Positions 42,979-52,399 are shown, counted from the stretch's first letter. The stretch is DNA of 64,000 nucleotides from Nannocystis exedens (GCF_002343915.1 NZ_NETK01000001.1:8260001-8324000); one strand, 5' to 3'. The notes: generated by a model not told the origin, from the letters alone. Numbers and translations: made by a program.

Positions 42979-42996
42979 CATGACTTCCAGGACAGG
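42979..42996. repeat. Dispersed palindrome copy in a divergent promoter region
   Basis: catgacttccaggacagg, 16 nt upstream of the amidohydrolase ATG on the minus strand. The copy is diverged. Confidence 0.45.
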
Positions 42997-43069
42997 GTCG
43001 GGCCGGCGCCGCCGCGATCGTGCGAAACCGCTTCTGCGGCGATCCCTGATCGTGGTATTCACCGCGTCG

Positions 43070-44788
43070 ATGTCCATGGGTCGGGTCGCGTCGCTGGTCC
43101 CCGGGCTCCTGCTGCTCGCGTGCAACTCGATCGCGCCGCCGCAAACCACCTTCGGCGTGCTCAGCAGCTCGACCGGCGACGCCCCGGTGATGATGGGCGA
43201 CGTGCACGCGAGCCTCGACTTCAACAAGCCGGGCGAGCCGGTCGGCGACCTCGTCGGCTGGAACCTCGGCCCCGGCACCCGCTACGCCCCGGAGAACGAC
43301 CCGCTGCACCCCGAGTGGCGGACGCCGCACAAGGTCGCGGCCGCGCAGGCGCTGGCGGAGGCGCGGCCGGGCCACGGGCGGGCGCCGCTGATGCGCTTCG
43401 CGGGCCTGCCGATCGACGGCGCGCACGGCGAGGACGGCTATCACTTCTACCGCTGGGTCGAGCCCGGCCACGCGCCGGCGGCCGGCGACGACATGGCGAC
43501 CTTCGAGTACTTCGCGCTGATGCAGGACGCCGACGCAGCGCCGATCGTGACCCTGAACTTCGGGTCAGGTACGGCCGCCGAGGCCGCCGCCTACGTCACG
43601 CACCTCAACGGCGCCGACGCGGGCGACGTCAACGTGGCCGCGCGCCTGCACTGGGGCCAGGACCAGCCGTATCGCCAGACGCTGTTCGAGCTCGGCAGCG
43701 AGCCCTACGCAGCGTGGAACACCGGCTATTCGGCGGCCGGCGATTACTCGTACGCCAACCCCGACGCGAAGCACGGCGGCGACCCGAAGTGGTCGGGCAA
43801 GCCGAGCGCCGCGGCGGCCGACTACGCCGCGCGCGCGCTCGAGTACGTGGCCGCGGTCAAGGCGGTCGAGCCCGAGGCCCGCTTCTGGGTCCCGCTCGCG
43901 CAGGCGTCGATGGACGGGTGGGGCGGGGTCGAGGCGGCCGTGCAGGCGCTGGCGCCGTTGTTCAAGGAGCCGGCGGTCGCCGGCGCGGTGGTCCACCACT
44001 ATTTGCTCGACGACGCGCGGACGCTCGGCTGGACCGACCCCAACGATCTGTTCTTCGCGCTGGCCGGCGCCGAGGTGTTTCGCCCCGGCTTCGCCCGCGC
44101 CCGCGCGGCCCTCGACGCCGTGCGCCCCGGCCTCGAGCTGGTCGTCACCGAGTACCACGTCGCCGGCACCGCCTCGCGCGGCCGGTTCGAGCGCGCCCAG
44201 CAAGCCGCGGTCGGCCTCGGCGTCGCCGGCATGCTGCTGCTCTACGCCCAGCTCGGCGTCGAGGCCGCCTGCCAACATTTCGCGCTCGACTTCGACACGC
44301 TCGACAGCCCCGACCGCGACCCGCTGCTCGAGCCCTGGTACAACCCGTTCCGCAAGGGCACGAACGAGACCGCCGCGCCGATGGCCAGCTACGTGGCCAC
44401 CCGCCTCGTCGGCGAACACCTGCTCGAGCGCGCGGCGCCGCTCGAGTTCGCCAAGCAGGTCGAGCAAGACCTGACCGTAGGGACAGGCAAGGTGACGGTC
44501 CCGCTGGTCCACGCCGCGGCCTTCGTCGACCCCGCCGGCGAGACCGGCAGCCTGGTGGCGCTCCACCGCGACCTCGAGCGCAGCCACACGTTCACGATCG
44601 ACCTGCCGCCCGGCTGGACCGCGACCGCGGCGTCGCAATGGGCCCCGCCGGCCGCCGATCACGACACGATGTATTTCCCGGTGGCGGTGGAGTCCGCGCA
44701 GTACGTGCAGGAAGGCGAGCGCGTGCAGGTGACGCTGCCGCCGCACAGCCTGGTCGCGGTCCGCTTCGCGGCCGCGGCGGCGCAGTGA
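43070..44788 (+). CDS. Glycoside-hydrolase-like (TIM barrel) lipoprotein
   Basis: 572 residues from the ATG at 43070 (a second ATG is at 43076). The signal RVASLVPGLLLLAC has a lipobox. The layout resembles clan A hydrolases such as alpha-L-arabinofuranosidases: an N-terminal segment, a barrel with LFELGSEPYAAWNTGY (candidate acid/base Glu) and LELVVTEYHVAGT (candidate nucleophile Glu), and a C-terminal beta domain (TFTIDLPPGWTATAASQWAP, LPPHSLVAVRF). It is divergent from the amidohydrolase with a 106-bp gap. Substrate and catalytic assignment are inferences. Confidence 0.75.
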   Translation: MSMGRVASLVPGLLLLACNSIAPPQTTFGVLSSSTGDAPVMMGDVHASLDFNKPGEPVGDLVGWNLGPGTRYAPENDPLHPEWRTPHKVAAAQALAEARPGHGRAPLMRFAGLPIDGAHGEDGYHFYRWVEPGHAPAAGDDMATFEYFALMQDADAAPIVTLNFGSGTAAEAAAYVTHLNGADAGDVNVAARLHWGQDQPYRQTLFELGSEPYAAWNTGYSAAGDYSYANPDAKHGGDPKWSGKPSAAAADYAARALEYVAAVKAVEPEARFWVPLAQASMDGWGGVEAAVQALAPLFKEPAVAGAVVHHYLLDDARTLGWTDPNDLFFALAGAEVFRPGFARARAALDAVRPGLELVVTEYHVAGTASRGRFERAQQAAVGLGVAGMLLLYAQLGVEAACQHFALDFDTLDSPDRDPLLEPWYNPFRKGTNETAAPMASYVATRLVGEHLLERAAPLEFAKQVEQDLTVGTGKVTVPLVHAAAFVDPAGETGSLVALHRDLERSHTFTIDLPPGWTATAASQWAPPAADHDTMYFPVAVESAQYVQEGERVQVTLPPHSLVAVRFAAAAAQ

Positions 44789-44818
44789 AGAGCGGCGCCG
44801 CCGAGCTGGCGCGAAGGA

Positions 44819-44836
44819 CATGTTCGAACGAGCCTG
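44819..44836. repeat. Weak palindrome-family match
   Basis: catgttcgaacgagcctg, preceded by aagga, 30 nt past the hydrolase stop. Only the outer bases fit the consensus. Confidence 0.3.
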
Positions 44837-44859
44837 TGGATCGGGCCGAGCTCCACGCG

Positions 44860-45420
44860 TCAGTTCGGGGGAGGGGCGGGGACGACGTGAATCGAGTGGA
44901 TCGGCGAGAGACAGGGCATCGACAGGTTCTGGGCGCCCAGCTCGGGGCGCTTGGGCGGCTCGCGCCGCAACACGCCGACGACCTCGACGCTCTCGCCTTC
45001 GAGGTCGGCGATCGTTTCCGCGGTGGGTCGGGTCTCCTCGTGCCAGAGGCTCTCCAGCAGCACCGCTTGCCCGTCGGGGAGGAGCACGACCGGCCAGACG
45101 TCGAGGACGGCCTGTCCGCCCTTCACGGTGAACGTACGGAGCGCGTAGGTGCCGACGGCGCGGCACAGCTCGCCGTCGTGAGCGGCGCGCAGCACGGCCT
45201 CGCAGGGAGGAATGGCAGGGTCGGTGGGCCGCGCGGGCGGCGGGTCGGCGACCGTCGGAGGTGACGGCTCGAGGGACGCCGGGCGCGTACCCGGGGGCCT
45301 GCATGCGGCGAGCAAGCCCCAGAGTGCGAACACGAACGGGAGGCCGCGGACGCGCCCCGCGGGGCACGATGCACGGGGGGACGGCTCGTCGCGGCGGGGT
45401 TCGTCGTGAGGCGGATGCAC
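44860..45420 (-). CDS. Small predicted lipoprotein
   Basis: 186 residues. The signal GLPFVFALWGLLAAC ends at a lipobox Cys after an unusually long polar N-terminus, so the true start may be further in. A Pro-rich spacer follows, then a compact domain with CEAVLRAAHDGELCRAVGTY, FTVKGGQAVLDVWPVVLLPD and SVEVVGVLRREPPKRPELGA, which could be a small OB-like beta barrel. No family is recognised. It is convergent with the glycoside-hydrolase-like gene. Confidence 0.65.
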   Translation of the reverse strand: MHPPHDEPRRDEPSPRASCPAGRVRGLPFVFALWGLLAACRPPGTRPASLEPSPPTVADPPPARPTDPAIPPCEAVLRAAHDGELCRAVGTYALRTFTVKGGQAVLDVWPVVLLPDGQAVLLESLWHEETRPTAETIADLEGESVEVVGVLRREPPKRPELGAQNLSMPCLSPIHSIHVVPAPPPN

Positions 45421-45572
45421 GACCGGAAGTTAGCAACGGTCGCGCCCGGACACACGAAGAAACCCGGCCGCTTCACCGCGATGTATGCTCGCTTTCATGC
45501 CGGATGGTCGTCCTGAAAGTGTGGCTTTCGCCACGGCACCGCGATGCCGGATGGAGCCGTAGCCCGGCCGAG
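45421..45572. terminator. Intergenic region with short hairpin after the MutS-like gene
   Basis: GTGGC-tttc-GCCAC (45521-45534) and a direct repeat of atgccggatgg lie here. A weak terminator candidate for the minus-strand MutS-like gene. Confidence 0.35.
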
Positions 45573-47375
45573 TCAACCGCTCGCGGGCAGCAGGCCGATC
45601 GCCCGCATCAGCGCGATCGCGTTGCTGCGGCCGACCAGGCCCGGACGCATGCGATAATCGAACACCAGGTTGCCGTCGACGACCTCGTCGGCGAAGTGGA
45701 CGTTGCAGGCGCGCGGGCCGAGGTCGGCCACGGCCTCGGCGAGGGCCAGGTCGTGGGTCGTGCACAGGCCGATCGCGCCCTCCTCGATCAGCGCGCGCAG
45801 GACCGCCTCGGCGCCGATCTTGCGATCGTGCGAGTTGGTGCCGTGGAAGATCTCGTCGAGCAGGAACAGCAGCGGCGGCGCGGCGGCGCGGGCCAGGTCG
45901 CGCAGTTGCAACAATCGCCGCAGCTCGCTGTAGAAGCGCGAGCGGGCGTTTTGCAGCGAGTCCTCGATCCGCAGGGTCGCGCCGATCTGCAGCGGGCTCA
46001 GCGTCATCGACCTCGCCGACACCGGCGCGCCCGCCAGGGCGAGCACCACGTTGATCCCGAGCGTGCGCAGCAGCGTGCTCTTGCCCGACATGTTCGAGCC
46101 GCTGACCATCATCACGCGCAGCGGGTCGCCGAGCGCGACCGAGTTGGGCACGCAGGCGCGCAGCAGCGGGTGGCGCAGCGCCTCGCCGGCGACGCGCGGG
46201 CCGGCGGCGACCACCGCCGGCATCGGGTCGTCGGGGCGCTCGTACGCGTAGGTCGCCAGCGACGCGAGCGCCTCGAGCTGGCCCAGCGCGGCCAGCCAGC
46301 GGCTGATCGCCGGGCCGTGCGTCTGCCGCCAGCGCTCGACCGCCAGCGCGCCGTGCAGCTCCCACATCAACAGGAAGGCGATCGGCGCGAACAGGCCGCT
46401 CTTGCGCGTCTCGAGCCAGTCGACCGCGCGGGCGAGGCCGGCGATCGCGGCCCCGCCGGCGACCTCGCCGGTGCGCAGCTCGGCGGCCAGCTCCGCGAGG
46501 CGCCGGCTGCCGGCGGTCGGCTCGCGTTCGACGCGGCCGAGCAATTGCGCGATGACGTCGAGGTCGCGCCGCGGGCCCTCGACCGCCGCGACGATCGCCG
46601 CCGTGCTCGGCCGCAGCGCGCGCATCACGACGCCCTCGATCACCGCGACGACCAGGAGCGGCACGAACCCGACGTCGCTGGCGAACGCCAGCACCGCCGT
46701 GACGACGCCCGCGAGCGCGAGCGCCGAGGCGAGCAGCCGCAGCGGCACGAACCGCGTGGGGTCGATCCGCGGCGGCGCGCTGCCCCAGGCGACCAGGGCC
46801 TCGGGCGCGACCGCGGCCCGCACGTCGCCGCCGAGCAGCGCCAGGTCCTCGCGCAGGTCGAGCCGCTCGCGCAGCGCCAGCACGGCCTCCTGCCGCGCGG
46901 CGACCTCCTCGACCGCGGCCGGCTGCAGCAGCCAGCGCGCCAGCGTGGCCTCGCCGCCGCGCGTGCGCGCCGTACACAGCAGCGCGAACAGCGAGGCCGG
47001 CCCGAACAGGTCGAGGTCGGCGGCGTACGGGTGGTCGGGCGGCACGAATTCGCGGTGCTGCACGCCCTCGCCGCGCCAGTCGTCGTCGAGCCGCCGGAGC
47101 GCCCGCCGGTAGTGCAGGGCGGCCAGCTCGGCGCGGGCCCGCCGGCGATACGCGCCCTCGTGGACGACCACCAGCGCGAAGAACCCGAACAAGGGCGCGA
47201 ACGAGGCCGCGAGCACCGCCGGCCGGTCGGCCAGGCCGAAGCCGAGGAGGACCAGGAAGACGACGAAGACGCCGAGCCGCCAGTCGGAGATCCGGCGAAT
47301 TTGGCCGTCGACGCGATCGACGACCGCCTGCCGCGCGGCGAGCCGGCGCTGGTACTCGCTGCGCGGGTCGGACAC
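45573..47375 (-). CDS. Membrane-embedded MutS-like ATPase
   Basis: 600 residues from the GTG at 47375 (VSDPRSEYQRRLAARQAVVD); the upstream open frame is low-complexity. Two hydrophobic hairpins (about residues 35-75, LGVFVVFLVLLGFGLA; and 215-255, ASALALAGVVTAVLAF with PLLVVAVIEGVVM) flank a MutS core-like helical region. The C-terminal ATPase has Walker A VSGSNMSGKSTLLRTLG, Walker B LLFLLDEIFHGTNSHDR and the His-containing IGLCTTHDLAL. The mismatch-recognition domain of true MutS is absent. Such membrane MutS-family proteins exist in several phyla, but their role is not established. Confidence 0.85.
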   Translation of the reverse strand: MSDPRSEYQRRLAARQAVVDRVDGQIRRISDWRLGVFVVFLVLLGFGLADRPAVLAASFAPLFGFFALVVVHEGAYRRRARAELAALHYRRALRRLDDDWRGEGVQHREFVPPDHPYAADLDLFGPASLFALLCTARTRGGEATLARWLLQPAAVEEVAARQEAVLALRERLDLREDLALLGGDVRAAVAPEALVAWGSAPPRIDPTRFVPLRLLASALALAGVVTAVLAFASDVGFVPLLVVAVIEGVVMRALRPSTAAIVAAVEGPRRDLDVIAQLLGRVEREPTAGSRRLAELAAELRTGEVAGGAAIAGLARAVDWLETRKSGLFAPIAFLLMWELHGALAVERWRQTHGPAISRWLAALGQLEALASLATYAYERPDDPMPAVVAAGPRVAGEALRHPLLRACVPNSVALGDPLRVMMVSGSNMSGKSTLLRTLGINVVLALAGAPVSARSMTLSPLQIGATLRIEDSLQNARSRFYSELRRLLQLRDLARAAAPPLLFLLDEIFHGTNSHDRKIGAEAVLRALIEEGAIGLCTTHDLALAEAVADLGPRACNVHFADEVVDGNLVFDYRMRPGLVGRSNAIALMRAIGLLPASG

Positions 47376-47784
47376 CGGCGAGATGATGCCGCACCCGCGC
47401 AGGATTACAACGACAACTCGAGCGCACGCGCACGACGACGACGAGACACGAGCGGCGACCGTCCGCAGCGCTGCCCGGGTCGCCTCTCGCGCGGCTGCGT
47501 GGGCGATGCCGCCGCGACCTCGGCGGTCCGTGAATCCTGGGGCCGCCACCTCGGGCGACGAGGTAGACCGGGAAGACACGCCCGCAGCTCGCCGCCCCGC
47601 CGCGGAGCCGCGCGAGCCGGCCACGAGCACACGAGCGCGGTGGAGCTCCGCCCGCTCCGCGCCGCTGCTGACGAAGCGAGCGAGCCCGCAAGGTCCGCGA
47701 CGCGCCGCGCGGCCGCTCCGTGCGGAGGAGAGCCGATGCCACCGGGGCGCCGAGCGGAACGCCTCGCGCGGGAGCACCTCGATT

Positions 47785-47802
47785 ACATGCCCCCAAGGAC
47801 AT
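47785..47802. repeat. Dispersed 18-bp palindrome, CATGCCC variant
   Basis: catgcccccaaggacatg; one arm has CCC where the other has the GGACATG form. Confidence 0.6.
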
Positions 47803-47826
47803 GCTTTGATGAACATTGCAAAAAGG

Positions 47827-47844
47827 ACATGCCCCCAAGGGCAT
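47827..47844. repeat. Dispersed 18-bp palindrome, compensated variant
   Basis: catgcccccaagggcatg; both arms carry the C/G variant, keeping perfect pairing. 10 nt past the nucleotidase stop. Confidence 0.65.
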
Positions 47845-47853
47845 GACCATGGA

Positions 47854-48420
47854 TCATCCGTCGAGCTCGCACAGCCGGCGCAGCGCCGCCCGGATCTCGC
47901 CCAAATTGTGGCCGTCGTAGCGGATCGCGTTCGGGTGCGAGAAGCCGGCGTTCCACGGCTGGGCCGGCAGGATGACCAGGCCGCGCGGGCGCCATTCCAG
48001 CCAGCGCTCGACGTAGGGCGGCCAGTCGTCGACCAGGACCTTGCCGTAGACGAGGCCCTTGTCCATCGTGATCGTCACCGGCACGCCGGGGAGGTTCTGC
48101 TGGCACCACTCGAGCTTTTCGGTCCAGGCGCTCGGGGTGCCGACCGGGCCCTTGGTGAGCACGTGGATCTCGAAGCGCAGCGCCTGCAATTCGGCGAGCA
48201 CGTCGAACCCGAGCTGCAGTCGCGGCAGCGAGCGCCACCAGCCGGGCTGGCGGCGGATCACCGTCTCGCGCGCGCGCAGCCACGGCGGGCTGTCGTCGTC
48301 GCCACCCAGCGGCGGATCGGCGGGGCCCCGAAGGCTCTCGAGGTCGCGCAGGAGCGCGCCCTGGTAATCACAGAGAGTGCCGTCCATGTCGATGAGCGCG
48401 ACCAACCCGACCTTCGCCAT
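47854..48420 (-). CDS. HAD-family 5'(3')-nucleotidase-like protein
   Basis: 188 residues from the ATG at 48420. HAD motif I is ALIDMDGTLCDYQGAL with the nucleophile Asp. ETVIRRQPGWWRSLPRLQLG matches the NT5C-type cap. Motif II is HVLTKGPVGT, motif III Lys lies in TITMDKGLVYGKV, and motif IV is VLVDDWPPYVERWL. This order fits the 5'(3')-deoxyribonucleotidase (NT5C) family, which dephosphorylates (deoxy)nucleoside monophosphates. The start 6 nt further up in MRRMAKVG cannot be excluded. Confidence 0.85.
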   Translation of the reverse strand: MAKVGLVALIDMDGTLCDYQGALLRDLESLRGPADPPLGGDDDSPPWLRARETVIRRQPGWWRSLPRLQLGFDVLAELQALRFEIHVLTKGPVGTPSAWTEKLEWCQQNLPGVPVTITMDKGLVYGKVLVDDWPPYVERWLEWRPRGLVILPAQPWNAGFSHPNAIRYDGHNLGEIRAALRRLCELDG

Positions 48421-48496
48421 GCGCCGATGGTAGCCCGAGGGTCGCGCGATCGCCACGCGCCTGGTGCTCGTGCGGCCGGCGTGATACCCCGGAGGC

Positions 48497-49633
48497 ATGA
48501 TGAAGCGCGCCTCATCGTGCATGTTTTCGCTCGCGCTCGCGTGCGGCGGCGGCGGCGGCTCGACCACCGCCGACACCGGCACGACCACCGACGCGACGAG
48601 CACCGACGCGACCGGCACGACCACCGAGACCGGCACGACCTCCGAGACCGGCACTGCCGACACGTCGACCTCGACCGCGCCGACGACCACGAGCGACACG
48701 ACGACCACCGGCACGCCGCCCACCGGGACGAGCACCGACGCGACCACCACCGACGCGACGACGACCACCAGCACGACCACCGGCGCGGTCGACCCGCCGA
48801 TGTCGCTGGAAGACGTCGTCGACGGCGAGCTCGAGCTGATCGCCGACGGCCACATGTTCACCGAGGGCCCGATCTGGAGCCCCGAGGGGTACCTGCTCTA
48901 CAGCGACATCCCGGCCAACACGATCTTCCGCTGGGCCGAGGGTGAGCAGGCCAGCCCGTTCATCAACCCGAGCGGCAACTCGAACGGCCTCGCGTTCGAC
49001 CTCGAAGGACGACTGCTCGCGGCCGAGCACGGCGGGCGACGGGTCTCGCGCCGCGTGATCGGCGAGCAGGACGCCGAGACCCTGGTCGGCGAGTTCGAGG
49101 GCCAGAGCCTGAACAGCCCCAACGACCTCGCGGTCCGCAGCGACGGCACGATCTACTTCACCGACCCGCCCTACGGGATCCAGCCGAACCAGCAGGAGCT
49201 CGACTTCCAGGGCGTGTTCCGCATCGACCCGCAGGGCCAGCTGTCGCTCGTCGCCGACGACTTCGACCGCCCGAACGGGATCGCCCTGTCGCCCGACGAG
49301 AGCCTGCTCTACGTCGCCGACACCAACGCCGAGCACGTGCGCGTGTTCGACGTCCAGCCCGACGGCGACGCCGTCGGCGGGCAGGTGTTCGTCGACCTGC
49401 AGAGCGACCAGCCCGGCAACCCCGACGGCATGGCGGTCGATTCGTTCGGCGACCTGTTCGTCAGCGGCGGCGGCGGCGTCCGCGTGGTCACGCCCGCCGG
49501 CGAGCTGCTCGGCACCATTGCAGTCCCGGAGCAGGTCACGAACTGCAAGTTCGGCGACCCCGACGGCAAGGCGCTGTTCATCACCGCGCAGGCGCGGGTC
49601 TACCGGATCCGCCTCAAGGTCGAGGGCGCCTGA
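48497..49633 (+). CDS. SMP-30/gluconolactonase-like lipoprotein with Thr-rich linker
   Basis: 378 residues; GGAGG precedes the tandem ATGATG, so the start may be 48500. The signal SCMFSLALAC has a lipobox, followed by a Gly run and ~75 residues of Thr/Ser/Asp linker. From about residue 105 there is an SMP-30 six-bladed propeller: HMFTEGPIWSPEGYLLYSDI, NSPNDLAVRSDGTIYFTDPP, RPNGIALSPDESLLYVADTN and NPDGMAVDSFGDLFVSGGGG. The metal-binding Glu (TEGP), Asn (SPNDLA) and Asp (SPDESLLYVAD) are in place, so lactonase activity on a sugar lactone is plausible. It is divergent from the nucleotidase. Confidence 0.88.
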   Translation: MMKRASSCMFSLALACGGGGGSTTADTGTTTDATSTDATGTTTETGTTSETGTADTSTSTAPTTTSDTTTTGTPPTGTSTDATTTDATTTTSTTTGAVDPPMSLEDVVDGELELIADGHMFTEGPIWSPEGYLLYSDIPANTIFRWAEGEQASPFINPSGNSNGLAFDLEGRLLAAEHGGRRVSRRVIGEQDAETLVGEFEGQSLNSPNDLAVRSDGTIYFTDPPYGIQPNQQELDFQGVFRIDPQGQLSLVADDFDRPNGIALSPDESLLYVADTNAEHVRVFDVQPDGDAVGGQVFVDLQSDQPGNPDGMAVDSFGDLFVSGGGGVRVVTPAGELLGTIAVPEQVTNCKFGDPDGKALFITAQARVYRIRLKVEGA

Positions 49634-49896
49634 GCGGGCGCGCGTGCGGGCGCCCGCGGCAATGATCGCTGCGTCACGTCCTCGTGGACAATGAGGGCAC
49701 CCCGACGCGGCGCCGGGAAGACGGCTGCGGACGGGCGCCCTGCCGGGCGGGCCGTGGGATCGGCGGCACGAATCACCGGAGCGTCCCGGGTCACGCCGCC
49801 GGGCACGCCCGGCCAGCGTGTCACTGCCGCCGGCCCGCGTCGATTTTCGCCGGCTCGCCGCTCCCCGTCGCTGCGGGTTCGCTACCATCGCGCGCG
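49634..49896. other. Intergenic region, no gene seen
   Basis: 263 bp. It includes a partial GTCC-N4-GGAC dyad near 49678-49688, a weak relative of the palindrome family. Confidence 0.35.
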
Positions 49897-50379
49897 ATGT
49901 CCCCCGCGGAAGCCTTCACCCGGCACTTCCCCATCTCGTTCCCGTATTGCTCGCTCGAGTTCGTCGCGAAGGGGGCCGGCATCGCCGCCGAAGATGGGTG
50001 GGGCGGGTGCGTCGTGAACGACGAAGGTCACCTGGTGGCGACGATCCGGCTCTTCATCTGGGAGGACGACGGCGACGACCGATCGATCCGCGACGTCAAG
50101 GAGCAGCAGGTCACGATCGTCACCGCCCCGTACCTCGACGATCCGCGCCTGCCCGCCTACTTCGAGGGCTGGGCCGCCGCGGTGCGATTCGCGTCCGCGC
50201 GGCTCGACGAAATCAGCGCGGCCCAGGGGTTCGCCGCGGTGAGCGAGCGGCTCGCGGCCGCGATGCCGGACGAGTTCTTTTGCCCGGAGGTCCTCCGGCT
50301 GCGCCGCCCGCAGACCGCCGACGATTTCATGGACGCCCTGCTGTCGAACCGCAAGCGGCTCGGCTGGTTGTTGCCGTAG
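49897..50379 (+). CDS. Hypothetical protein
   Basis: 160 residues from the ATG at 49897; upstream in-frame sequence is low-complexity. The protein is acidic-aromatic in composition with CVVNDEGHLVATIRLFIWED, YLDDPRLPAYFEGWAAAVRF and PQTADDFMDALLSNRKRLGW. It looks like a genuine soluble protein, but I do not recognise its family. It precedes the polytopic membrane protein in the same direction by 82 nt. Confidence 0.65.
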   Translation: MSPAEAFTRHFPISFPYCSLEFVAKGAGIAAEDGWGGCVVNDEGHLVATIRLFIWEDDGDDRSIRDVKEQQVTIVTAPYLDDPRLPAYFEGWAAAVRFASARLDEISAAQGFAAVSERLAAAMPDEFFCPEVLRLRRPQTADDFMDALLSNRKRLGWLLP

Positions 50380-50461
50380 GGGACCGCGGGCGCTGCGGGC
50401 TCGTCCGCGGCGGGCGCGCCTTTGACGCCGTGGGCGGCCCCGGCGTATCGTCGCGCGGCCG

Positions 50462-52399
50462 ATGACCGACCCCTCCGCAGCGGCTGCGAGCACGCGCTGG
50501 GCCTGGCTGCGCGGCCACCGGGGCATGTTCGTCGGGTTCGCGGCGGTCCACGCCGCGCTGGTCCTCAACTCGATCCCGCTGCGGGTGGTGTTCGGCGCCC
50601 AGCCGTTCGGCGGGCCCGACTATCAGACCCACTTTCAGCACACCCACACGCTGACGCGGGCGCTCGCGGAGGGGCGGCTATGGGTCTACGACCCGATGAT
50701 GCTGGCCGGCTACCCCGCCGGTCTGTTCTTCGACGTCGACAACAAGGCCCACTTCCTGTTCTGCACCGTGCTGCACCGGCTCGGCGTGCCGCTGGCGACC
50801 GCGTTCAACCTGTTCACGTTGGTCTCGGCGATCGCCATGCCGATCTCGCTGTGGCTGGCGGCGCGGCTGTTCGGCGTGTCGGCCAAGGCGCAGGCGTGGA
50901 CGTTCGGGCTCGGCGTGCTGCTGTGGCACTTCGAGTCGCTGATCCGCTTCTTCTGGGGCGGCGGCATGATCTCGTTCGCCACCGCCTCGCACCTGTGCGT
51001 GCTCGTGCTGGCGCTGTTCTGGCGTCAGCTCGGCGCGTCGCCGGTGCGCGGCGGCTGGGTGGCGCTGCTGGTGCTGCTGCCGCTGGCGCTGCTCACCCAC
51101 GTGTGGAGCTTCGCCGCGCTGGCGGGGCCGATGATCGGGCTCTACCTCGCGCGCGCCCGCGGGCTCGCGCTCGCCGGCCACGCCCGCGTGTGGGCCCTGG
51201 CGGCGCTGACGGTCGCCGTCAATTCGTACTGGCTGTGGCCCGCGCTGACGCACATGGAGCTGATGGCGCCGTCGCACAAGCTCGGCCAGGCCACGCCCGA
51301 CTTCTTCTTCTACGACCTGCTCGAGGTGTTCGTCGACCCGCTCACCACCGGGTTCGTCCGCCAGCGCACGCTGGTCCGCACCGTCGCGGTGCTGGCGGCG
51401 ATCGGCACCCTGGTCGCCTGGCGACGCGCGCGCGCGCCGGCCCTGCGCTTCGCCGGCGGCACGCTCCTGTGGCTGTTCGGGCTCAGCTACGTCGGCGCCT
51501 TGCTGCCGCTGGTGCCGGCCACCGAGCCGTACCGGTTCGCCGCGCCGATGGCCTGCTGGGCGGCGGTGCTGGCCGGCCCGTGGCTGGCCGACAACCTGAC
51601 CCGAAAGACATGGTCGCAAGTACCTGCGAGCCTGCGCGGCCTGGCGATCGGCCTGCTCGTGCTGCTGGCCCCGCGGGTCTACGCCCAGCTCGCCACCTTC
51701 CTGCCCGGGGTCGACGTGTCGCCGATGGGCTTTCTGCAGAGCGCGGTGCTGGAGGAGCAGTTCTTCCCGAGCATGCGGCTGCGGCCGATCAGCGACGACT
51801 TCCAGGAGGTCGCGCAGTGGGTCCGGGCCCAGCCCGACGACGGCCGGATCCTCGTGCATTACTGGGCCCTCGGCGAGTACCTGCGCTGGGCCACCGACCG
51901 CCCGATCCTCGGCGGATTCCCCGATCGCCGCACGATCCACGAGCAGGCCAACCTGTTCCACTGGACCGACAGCGACGAGCGCTATGGTGACGGCCTCGAG
52001 CGCTACCTGCAGACGTTCAACGTCGCCTACGTGTTGATGTCGGTGCCGCACATCCCGGCGATCGAGCGCCGCCTCGACCTGCTGGAGCCGCGCGGGATCG
52101 TCGGCGGACGCTATCGCGCCTACCGCGTACGCAGACCGTCGGGCTACGCGGCCCGCGGCAGCGCCGAGGTGAAGGCGGGGCTCGGCCGGCTCGCGGTGAC
52201 GGCCGCGAAGCCCGCGCCCGGGACCGAGGAGCTGGTGCTGCGATTCCACTGGCTGGCCGAGCTGCGCTGCCGGAGCGGCGTTCCGAACGTCGATTGCCGG
52301 GTCGAGCGCGAGCCGGTCGAGGGCGACGAAACAGGGTTCATCCGGGTCGTCGGCGCGCCGACGTTGCCGGCCGAATTCGTGCTCGAACAGGGTCGTTGA
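50462..52399 (+). CDS. Polytopic membrane protein, GT-C glycosyltransferase-like
   Basis: 645 residues with about 9-11 membrane helices in the first 430. An early loop has FGGPDYQTHFQHTHTLTRAL, with the acidic residue expected in the first extracytoplasmic loop of GT-C enzymes. AGYPAGLFFDVDNKAHFLFC follows. The C-terminal ~210 residues are soluble (VAQWVRAQPDDGRILVHYWA, TFNVAYVLMSVP). This matches large bacterial membrane proteins annotated as 6-pyruvoyl-tetrahydropterin-synthase-related or GT39-like. Lipid-linked sugar transfer is an inference. A palindrome-like 18-mer (51595-51612) lies inside the gene. Confidence 0.75.
   Translation: MTDPSAAAASTRWAWLRGHRGMFVGFAAVHAALVLNSIPLRVVFGAQPFGGPDYQTHFQHTHTLTRALAEGRLWVYDPMMLAGYPAGLFFDVDNKAHFLFCTVLHRLGVPLATAFNLFTLVSAIAMPISLWLAARLFGVSAKAQAWTFGLGVLLWHFESLIRFFWGGGMISFATASHLCVLVLALFWRQLGASPVRGGWVALLVLLPLALLTHVWSFAALAGPMIGLYLARARGLALAGHARVWALAALTVAVNSYWLWPALTHMELMAPSHKLGQATPDFFFYDLLEVFVDPLTTGFVRQRTLVRTVAVLAAIGTLVAWRRARAPALRFAGGTLLWLFGLSYVGALLPLVPATEPYRFAAPMACWAAVLAGPWLADNLTRKTWSQVPASLRGLAIGLLVLLAPRVYAQLATFLPGVDVSPMGFLQSAVLEEQFFPSMRLRPISDDFQEVAQWVRAQPDDGRILVHYWALGEYLRWATDRPILGGFPDRRTIHEQANLFHWTDSDERYGDGLERYLQTFNVAYVLMSVPHIPAIERRLDLLEPRGIVGGRYRAYRVRRPSGYAARGSAEVKAGLGRLAVTAAKPAPGTEELVLRFHWLAELRCRSGVPNVDCRVEREPVEGDETGFIRVVGAPTLPAEFVLEQGR

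Larger units (their letters stand above)
47376..47853. other. Intergenic region, no gene seen
   Basis: 478 bp upstream of the MutS-like gene. Frames are Arg/Ala-rich shadows. Two palindromes lie at its far end, next to the nucleotidase stop. Confidence 0.5.

Noticed and set aside
40693..45264. 1523-codon plus-strand ORF
   Set aside because: It crosses several well-supported genes in a wrong frame, is Arg/Gly/Ala-rich and has no family motif.
46060..46100. Palindrome-like gacatgttcgag in the MutS-like gene
   Set aside because: It encodes the conserved Walker A SNMSGKS and lacks the second arm.
47376..47816. In-frame N-terminal extension of the MutS-like protein
   Set aside because: 147 codons of Arg/Ala/Ser-rich low-complexity sequence with palindromes in it; homology-like sequence begins at the GTG at 47375.
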